From assembly GCA_046590575.1 (NCBI GenBank), contig JBKJUS010000165.1, forward strand, positions 1 to 64,000: 64,000 nt of DNA. Reading direction: 5' to 3'. Numbering within the stretch: position 1 is the first letter of the stretch; the number at the start of each line of letters is the position of its first letter. Under the pieces are notes generated by a model that saw only the letters and a list, made by a program, of their open reading frames with translations, made no database searches and was not told where the DNA came from. A program made the translations under genes and the position numbers. This document shows positions 59,199 to 64,000 of this stretch, one piece after another. This DNA is from DATLNF01 sp046590575 (GTDB lineage Bacteria > Actinomycetota > Actinomycetes > BP-191).

Positions 59199-60526
59199 CA
59201 GTCGGTCGCGGCAGGGGGGTCCTGTGGTGCCGGGGCGGTGTCGGAAGGGACCTCGGCCGCTGGGACGTCGACGGCAGTCGGCTCGGTCGAGTCGGTGAGG
59301 GGCGCCGGCTCGACGGGAGTGGGCGGCGCGCCGGGCGCAGGCGCCTCGACGGAGACAGCTTCGGCCGGTGCTGTGTCGGCCGGTGCTGTGTCGGCCGGTG
59401 CTGTGTCGGCCGGTGCTGTGGGCTCATCAGGGGCAGCCCCGGTTCCAGGGTCGGCGGGTGCCGTCGGCGGGGCCTGCTCCGGCTGGTCGAGCATCGGCAC
59501 GGCGAAGTCCGTCGGTGCCGCGGTCTCTTCAGGGGCGTTCGAGTCCGTCGCAGGCGTCGGCTCTCCCTCGCCGGAAGCGATCGCCGCCCCCTCGGCTGGT
59601 TGCCCCACTGCGGCTGGTTGCCCCACTGCGGCGGGCTGCGCGACCTCTGCCGGCGGTGCGCCGGGATCCTGCGGCGGAGTCATCGCCTCTGAGGTCCCCT
59701 GCGCGGTCGACGGTCCTTGCGCTTCGATCAGCGGCGGCGGGTCGCCGGAGACCTCCAGGCTGGCCACAGAACCGTCGGCCCCATCGCCGGGCTCGCCTGG
59801 GACGACGCCCTCGGTGGGAGTGGCCGCGTCGGCCGCGTCGGCCGGACCCTTCTTGCCTCGTCCGCCGCGGCGGCGGCGCTTCTTCGCCCCGTCGGCGCCG
59901 GCGATCTCGTCGCCGGGCCGGGGTGGCCGAGCCTCACCTGGTGTACGGGCAGCGCGCTCCGCGCGCGGCCGCGGCTTCTTCTTCGGCGGCGGGGGAGCGT
60001 CGTCGGGATGAGTCTTCACCCACTCGGTGAGGATCGCGTCGTGCACGACGCCCCAGCGCCGGCGTACGTCGTCCCAGTCGGCGTCGGCCGACTGCGCAGC
60101 GGTAACCAGCTCCCAGGCGAACCGCGCGGCGGGGTTGGGCTTACGCCCCCGCAGCAGCTGATCCGCCATTTTGTGGCCGGCGGCCTGGAAGTCCGACCAG
60201 CCCTCAGCGGCCTCGCCGGCGGCGATCAGCTCGACTTCGCCCGGACGCGGGCCCCGGGGGGCCGCTGGTTCGCGCCGAGGTCGTTCGCCACTAGCGGTCG
60301 GGCGGGCGGATCCGCCGGCCGGGCGCGCAGACCCACTGGCCGGGCGGGAACCCACCGGACGACCACGGCCGGCTGGTCGCTCGCGAGACTTCTCTTCCTC
60401 GTACGGGATGCCGAGGCGGAGCGCCTCTTCTTTACGGGCCTCACGCTCGAGGGCGTCGTTGAAGCGGAGGATCTCCTTGTTCTCGTTGACCACGGACTTG
60501 TCCATGAAGGACACGCGCTTGCTCAT
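59198..60526 (-). CDS. unrecognised protein with a charged N-terminus and a Pro/Ala/Glu-rich tail
   Basis: 442 residues. The first 50 are charged and helical (NKEILRFNDALEREARKEEA). About 110-180 is a small folded region (AAEGWSDFQAAGHKMADQLL, RRWGVVHDAILTEWVKTHPD). Next come a basic stretch (KKRRRRGGRGKK) and 200 residues of low-complexity Ala/Pro/Glu/Thr. ATG at 60526, with an upstream in-frame GTG as an alternative. I do not recognise the family. The basic/acidic disordered layout recalls RNA- or DNA-binding scaffolds. Confidence 0.6.
   Translation of the reverse strand: MSKRVSFMDKSVVNENKEILRFNDALEREARKEEALRLGIPYEEEKSRERPAGRGRPVGSRPASGSARPAGGSARPTASGERPRREPAAPRGPRPGEVELIAAGEAAEGWSDFQAAGHKMADQLLRGRKPNPAARFAWELVTAAQSADADWDDVRRRWGVVHDAILTEWVKTHPDDAPPPPKKKPRPRAERAARTPGEARPPRPGDEIAGADGAKKRRRRGGRGKKGPADAADAATPTEGVVPGEPGDGADGSVASLEVSGDPPPLIEAQGPSTAQGTSEAMTPPQDPGAPPAEVAQPAAVGQPAAVGQPAEGAAIASGEGEPTPATDSNAPEETAAPTDFAVPMLDQPEQAPPTAPADPGTGAAPDEPTAPADTAPADTAPADTAPAEAVSVEAPAPGAPPTPVEPAPLTDSTEPTAVDVPAAEVPSDTAPAPQDPPAATD
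59361..59420. repeat. four perfect 15-base tandem repeats (coding)
   Basis: TCGGCCGGTGCTGTG is repeated four times without change, encoding four Ala-Pro-Ala-Asp-Thr-like units in the tail of the minus-strand protein. Perfect identity at third codon positions shows recent expansion. Confidence 0.9.
59594..59629. repeat. two perfect 18-base tandem repeats (coding)
   Basis: GGCTGGTTGCCCCACTGC occurs twice in direct succession, encoding Ala-Val-Gly-Gln-Pro-Ala twice in the same protein as the 15-base repeats. Confidence 0.9.
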
Positions 60527-60650
60527 GCCAGTGGCCTTCTTCTTGCTCACGAGACGCGCAGCCCTCCGCTTGGTGACCAGGTGCCGATGACCGGGTCCAG
60601 CGAACACCCTGCCATTACGAGGGGTGTTTCGTCGCCTCAGCAGCGATGGA

Positions 60651-60688
60651 CGCCTCAGCTGGCCGTCACGTCGTACCCCGCTGAGGCG
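60651..60688 (-). terminator. hairpin downstream of the PIG-L gene
   Basis: CGCCTCAGC (60651-60659) and GCTGAGGCG (60680-60688) are perfect 9-base arms around a 20-base loop, just past the stop of the PIG-L-type gene on the minus strand. A second, smaller repeat, AACACCC and GGGTGTT, near 60605-60629 lies in the leader of the next gene. Confidence 0.5.
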
Positions 60689-60694
60689 CCGACC

Positions 60695-61414
60695 TCAGGC
60701 TGTGTCGATCACCCGATAGGCCTCGGCTAACCGGCCCTCAGGCAGGCCCGCGGCCTGGGCCTGGACGGTGAGCCAGTTGCGCAGCATCCCGTCGAGGTCG
60801 TCCATGTGCGCGGTCTGGCTGACGTGCTGACGCAGCGCCGCGATCTTCGCGTCGTAGGTGTCGGTTACGTCGATCCACCGGTCTGCGTCGGCTGACATGA
60901 GCCACATTTCCGCCACTGACCACGCCTCGAGCCCCTCCTCGGCCAGCAACTCGGGGTGCGCGAACGGGTTGCGCGCATCGGGGTAGACCGCGCACATCGC
61001 GGCCTCGCCAGTGGCCAGGTGGTCGGGGTGGCTGGCGTAGATGCGGGTGTAGTTGCGCTCCGGCGACTGGGTGAGCACTCGCTGCGGACGCACCTGGCGG
61101 ATGACCCGGGAGATGTCGCGTCGCAGCTCGTGCGTGACGTAGAGCCGGCCGTCGGGGTAGCCCAGGAATCGGACGTCAGTGACCCCGACCTCCTCGGCCG
61201 CAGCGCGCTGCTCGGCCTGGCGGATGCCGGCGATGTCTGACCTCGGCACGTCGGGGTCGAAGCCGCCCGCGTCGCCGTTCGTCACGATGCAGTAGGTGAC
61301 CTCGATGCCAGCCTTCGTCCAGGTGGCGATCGTGCCGGCCGAGCCGAAGTCGACATCGTCAGGGTGGGCCGTGATGACGAGCACGCGCTCGACGTCGGTG
61401 TCGGCCAGTGGCAT
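60695..61414 (-). CDS. PIG-L family deacetylase
   Basis: 239 residues. VLVITAHPDDVDFGSAGTIATW carries AHPDD, the zinc site and catalytic Asp; SHPDHLATGEAAMCAVYPDARNPF carries the third ligand. The family removes N-acetyl groups from GlcNAc derivatives such as mycothiol intermediates (MshB, Mca). The sequence alone does not say which; mycothiol-S-conjugate amidase and simple GlcNAc deacetylase are both possible. Confidence 0.88.
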   Translation of the reverse strand: MPLADTDVERVLVITAHPDDVDFGSAGTIATWTKAGIEVTYCIVTNGDAGGFDPDVPRSDIAGIRQAEQRAAAEEVGVTDVRFLGYPDGRLYVTHELRRDISRVIRQVRPQRVLTQSPERNYTRIYASHPDHLATGEAAMCAVYPDARNPFAHPELLAEEGLEAWSVAEMWLMSADADRWIDVTDTYDAKIAALRQHVSQTAHMDDLDGMLRNWLTVQAQAAGLPEGRLAEAYRVIDTA

Positions 61415-61511
61415 GTAGTCCTCCTCGAGTGTCCTGCGAGGCTCATCCTTCCAGTCGCCACAGATATTCCCGCCGGATGCGCTGCGGGCCGGGAGCGGGA
61501 AGGATTGTCAC

Positions 61512-62282
61512 GTGCTCCTCGCGACGTGGAACGTCAACTCGCTCACCGCCCGGCTGCCCCGGGTGCTGGAGTTCCTCGGCGTACATCGGCCGGACGTGCT
61601 GTGCCTTCAGGAGACCAAGGTGCGCCCAGAGGCGTTCCCGCACGCCGACCTCGCCACGGCGGGCTATGCGGCAGTCGACCACAGTGGCGGCCGGTGGGCC
61701 GGCGTTGCAGTGATCGCTCCGGTCGGCACTCCGCTGCTCGACGCGACGCCGGGTCTGCCGGGCGAGGTCGCCGCTGAGGAGGCACGCTGGGTCGAGGCCC
61801 AAGTCGGCGAGGTGACTGTCGTCAGCGTCTATGTGGTCAACGGACGAGAGCTGGACAGCCCGGCGTACGCCGACAAGCTGGTCTTCCTCGATGCGATGGC
61901 TGCGCGGCTCGAAGCGCTGCGGGGTCGGCCGCTCTTCGTCGCTGGCGACTTCAACATCGCGCCCGCCGACGGCGACGTCTGGGACCCCTCCCTCTTCGTC
62001 GGTACGACGCACACCAGCGGGCCGGAGCGTGAACGACTGGCGCGCATCCTCGACACCGGCCTGGTCGACGCCTATCGCCACCTCGAGCCCGACGCGCCGC
62101 ACTACACCTACTGGGATTACCGGGCCGGGCACTTTCACCGCAACCTCGGCATGCGCATCGACCTGGCGTTGGTGAGCGAGGACCTAGTCCCACGGGTGCG
62201 CCGATGCGCCATCGACCGTGACTTCCGCAAAGGCCTCAAGCCCAGCGACCACGCACCGCTCCTCGTGCAGTTCGCCGACTAG
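61512..62282 (+). CDS. xthA: exodeoxyribonuclease III
   Basis: 256 residues. LLATWNVNSLTARLPRV, VLCLQETKV (Glu metal ligand), VAGDFNIAPADGDVWDP (Asp, Asn), LGMRIDLALVS and KPSDHAPLLVQF (Asp-His) are the complete AP-endonuclease/exonuclease III set. It removes abasic sites and 3' blocks. GTG start at 61512. Confidence 0.93.
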   Translation: MLLATWNVNSLTARLPRVLEFLGVHRPDVLCLQETKVRPEAFPHADLATAGYAAVDHSGGRWAGVAVIAPVGTPLLDATPGLPGEVAAEEARWVEAQVGEVTVVSVYVVNGRELDSPAYADKLVFLDAMAARLEALRGRPLFVAGDFNIAPADGDVWDPSLFVGTTHTSGPERERLARILDTGLVDAYRHLEPDAPHYTYWDYRAGHFHRNLGMRIDLALVSEDLVPRVRRCAIDRDFRKGLKPSDHAPLLVQFAD

Positions 62283-62298
62283 AGCTCGGGTGGTACGC

Positions 62299-63192
62299 CT
62301 ATGACCGCATCGGCTTGGTGGAGCGCATCACCGAGGTCGTGTCGCTGCTGAACTTCACGGCCTGGATCGTGCCGGTGGTCACGGCGTGCTCCTTGACGGT
62401 GAGCTGGTAGCGGTCAGCCACCCACGTCTCCATCTTCGACACGGCTTCGATGTCGCCGGAGAGCGTCAGGGTGCTCGTCACGACGGTGCAGAGCACCTTC
62501 TCGCCGCCGATGATGATCGTCTCCGTGCGGGCGACTTTCGCCTCGAGAGCGGCGGTGGTGGCGTTGTCGGTCGACACGATGGTCCACTTCCAGGTGCGCC
62601 CTGCGGTCGGTGGTTGCGGCAGCAGCTGCACCGGCTTGATGGGGCGGAACTCCTTCACGAAGGCCGGCGTGGTCAGCTTCAGCTGCACCAGGTCGATGCT
62701 CGCCGTGGAGAAGCGCACAGTCTGCTCGGTGCTGCCCTGGTCTCCGCTGAGTGATGAGTGCTGATCGTCACCGGTGGCGGGGTCGACCTGCAGCTCCGAC
62801 TGGCTGTCGACCGGTTGCTCGCCGCCGAGGTCGGAGCGGAAGGTGCCTGTCGTATCCAAGGTGTAGCCGCCCGGCGCCGCTGACAGGCGCTTCGCCGCGG
62901 GGCCGGGCGGCAGCGTCGAGACTGGGCTCGGGCTGGTGTCGCTCGGGATTCCGCTCACCGTCGTGCCGGGTGCGGGTACGACGGTCGCGCCGGGTTGACT
63001 CAGCCGCGACGCGCTGCTGCTGGGCACCGCCGCAGGTGGCGCCGCCGACGTCGCGGACGCGGTCGCCGTTGCCGTGGCGCCAGCCGTGGCGCCGTCGGCT
63101 CCGGTGCTGGAGTCGTCGCCACCAGAGCAGGCCGCAAGGGACAGTGCGAGGACGAGCGAAGCCGTCGTACGGCGGGCGCGAAGTGTGATCAC
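62299..63192 (-). CDS. lipoprotein of unknown function
   Basis: 297 residues. Lipobox LSLAAC (Cys about 22), a Ser/Thr/Ala-rich linker to about 100, then a beta-rich domain (GGYTLDTTGTFRSDLG, TWKWTIVSTDNATTAALEAKVART, VLCTVVTSTLTLSGDIEAVSKMETWVADRYQLTV). It is not assigned to a family. Overall layout resembles the 20041 lipoprotein only in being beta-rich. GTG start at 63192. Confidence 0.7.
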   Translation of the reverse strand: MITLRARRTTASLVLALSLAACSGGDDSSTGADGATAGATATATASATSAAPPAAVPSSSASRLSQPGATVVPAPGTTVSGIPSDTSPSPVSTLPPGPAAKRLSAAPGGYTLDTTGTFRSDLGGEQPVDSQSELQVDPATGDDQHSSLSGDQGSTEQTVRFSTASIDLVQLKLTTPAFVKEFRPIKPVQLLPQPPTAGRTWKWTIVSTDNATTAALEAKVARTETIIIGGEKVLCTVVTSTLTLSGDIEAVSKMETWVADRYQLTVKEHAVTTGTIQAVKFSSDTTSVMRSTKPMRS

Positions 63193-63235
63193 CGACCCAT
63201 CCTCTCAGTCCTTGCACAAAATGCGGCTCGAGGAG

Positions 63236-64000
63236 TTAGAGGTCGGGCAGAACGACGCGCATGATGCCGCGACCGAAGGTCGCTGCGGTCAGCGTGTCGG
63301 TAGCGCGGTTGAAGTCGAGGTCCATGATCGGTGCCCGGGGGAGGTTGCGCCCGACGGCGGACCAGCGGGCACCGCCGTCGCGGGTGACGAAGACGCCGAC
63401 GTCGGTGCCGACCAGGAGGGTGTCGCGGCCGACCGGCACGATCTCGTTGACCGGGGCGCCCGGCAGGTTTCCACTGATATCGCGGAAAGTGCGGCCGAAG
63501 TCGCTGGTACGCAGCACGTGTGCTCGCCCCGCACCTGAGCGGTAGCCGGAGTAGGTGACGTAGAAGACGTTGGGGTCGGCCGGGTCAAATTCGACCCGGG
63601 TGACCCAGGCCTTCGCCGTGACGCTGCGCGGCGCCCGAACCTTGGTCCAGGTCTCGCCGAGGTCGCGCGTGGTCCAGACCAGGCCTTCGTCCGTGCCGAC
63701 GACGAGGCGCTTGGAGTCCTTCGGCGCCGCGGCGACCCAGGTGATGACCCCGTAGATGGGGTAGCCACCCGTGTCGAGCTGCTCCGGGTCGGTGGAGAGG
63801 TCCTCGCTGATCGCGGACCACGTCGCGCCGCCGTCGGTCGAGCGGTTGAGGACGTTGCCGCCGTAGTACATGACGTCAGGGTCCGTGGGGTCGAACTGCA
63901 GCGGCGTCCACCAGCCGCGCCGGTCCGACGTCGTGGCACCCAGCGACTGGAACGAGAAACCGCCGTCGAGCGAACGGGTGCACGAGCCGTATTGCGAGCA
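63236..64000 (-). CDS. BNR/sialidase-type beta-propeller protein (N-terminus beyond window)
   Basis: At least 255 residues, the frame being open to the right edge. Repeats of the form RSTDGGATWSAISEDLS, TRDLGETWTKVRAPR, TSDFGRTFRDISGNL and TRDGGARWSAVGRNL are Asp-box blades with SxDxGxTW. Such propellers occur in sialidases, sortilin-like receptors and photosystem-assembly proteins. The catalytic Arg triad of sialidases is not in the visible part, so a binding role is as likely. The start and any signal peptide are outside the window. Confidence 0.8.
   Translation of the reverse strand, partial: CSQYGSCTRSLDGGFSFQSLGATTSDRRGWWTPLQFDPTDPDVMYYGGNVLNRSTDGGATWSAISEDLSTDPEQLDTGGYPIYGVITWVAAAPKDSKRLVVGTDEGLVWTTRDLGETWTKVRAPRSVTAKAWVTRVEFDPADPNVFYVTYSGYRSGAGRAHVLRTSDFGRTFRDISGNLPGAPVNEIVPVGRDTLLVGTDVGVFVTRDGGARWSAVGRNLPRAPIMDLDFNRATDTLTAATFGRGIMRVVLPDL

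Noticed and set aside
59361..59629. Tandem repeats as a CRISPR or satellite
   Set aside because: Units of 15 and 18 bases without spacers, in frame within a coding region.
1..64000. tRNA, rRNA, integrase, transposase or attachment sites
   Set aside because: I looked through the intergenic gaps and found no T-arm or anticodon patterns, no transposase-like frames and no flanking direct repeats; the region does not look like a mobile island.

Overview
The window is about 70% G+C and codes densely on both strands. Many starts are GTG, ATGA/GTGA overlaps are frequent, and several families typical of Actinomycetota occur (DUF3039, DUF4192, PAC2, DUF58/MoxR, LPxTG surface proteins, a PASTA-less Ser/Thr kinase, a DtxR/IdeR-type iron box). 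It is therefore most likely a chromosomal segment of a high-GC actinomycete. I cannot place it to genus. I saw no rRNA, tRNA, insertion sequence, integrase or CRISPR array.

Positions 1-33,300 look like a large carbohydrate-utilisation region. A minus-strand operon (742-5174) encodes an FAH-type hydrolase, two short-chain dehydrogenases, an SMP-30 lactonase and a glucarate-dehydratase-like enolase-superfamily enzyme. Together these are the five activities of a non-phosphorylative sugar-oxidation pathway ending in pyruvate plus a short acid. Around it lie a secreted carbohydrate-binding-type protein, an aldose-epimerase-like protein, three DUF4185/DUF5005-like five-bladed propellers, a ROK sugar kinase, a mannose-6-phosphate isomerase, a sialate-O-acetylesterase-like enzyme and a large (alpha/alpha)6-barrel glycosidase. 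Uptake appears to rest on a Liv-type ABC transporter in unusual form: LivH and LivM are fused in one permease, and an MFS transporter, LivF and LivG are fused in one 1057-residue protein. A separate Liv-type binding protein sits near 31 kb. A GntR/HutC regulator (29718-30512) probably controls the set. An identical palindrome, CCTGT-YACT-ACAGG, lies upstream of the catabolic operon (5225), between the glycosidase operon and the regulator (29628) and upstream of the binding protein (30551). A weaker copy precedes the carbohydrate-binding protein (6047).

A second module (14746-25224) follows the transporter without a gap: MoxR ATPase, DUF58 protein, a TgpA-like protein, three lipoproteins (one a family-5 solute-binding protein) and mannose-6-phosphate isomerase. 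The TgpA-like gene carries a one-base frameshift near 17.59 kb and lacks the transglutaminase catalytic residues.

From 33.3 kb to the end the content is mixed and more housekeeping in nature: an LPxTG-anchored S15/CocE hydrolase, DUF4192, class II fructose-bisphosphate aldolase, an iron-box-preceded LPxTG protein with a long Ala-Ser tract, PAC2, a PNPOx-like protein, DUF2203, a possible structured RNA (41.3-41.45 kb), MBL and PAS proteins, a heterodimeric ABC exporter, a nuclease, a zincin, VOC, a two-domain dCTP deaminase, a Ser/Thr kinase, a cupredoxin-like protein, MsrA, a TrmH-type methylase, a rhodanese, DUF3039, a nucleotidyltransferase, a PD40 propeller, rhomboid, HhH-GPD, patatin, PIG-L, exonuclease III, a lipoprotein and a BNR propeller cut by the window end. 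No intergenic stretch exceeds 300 bases.
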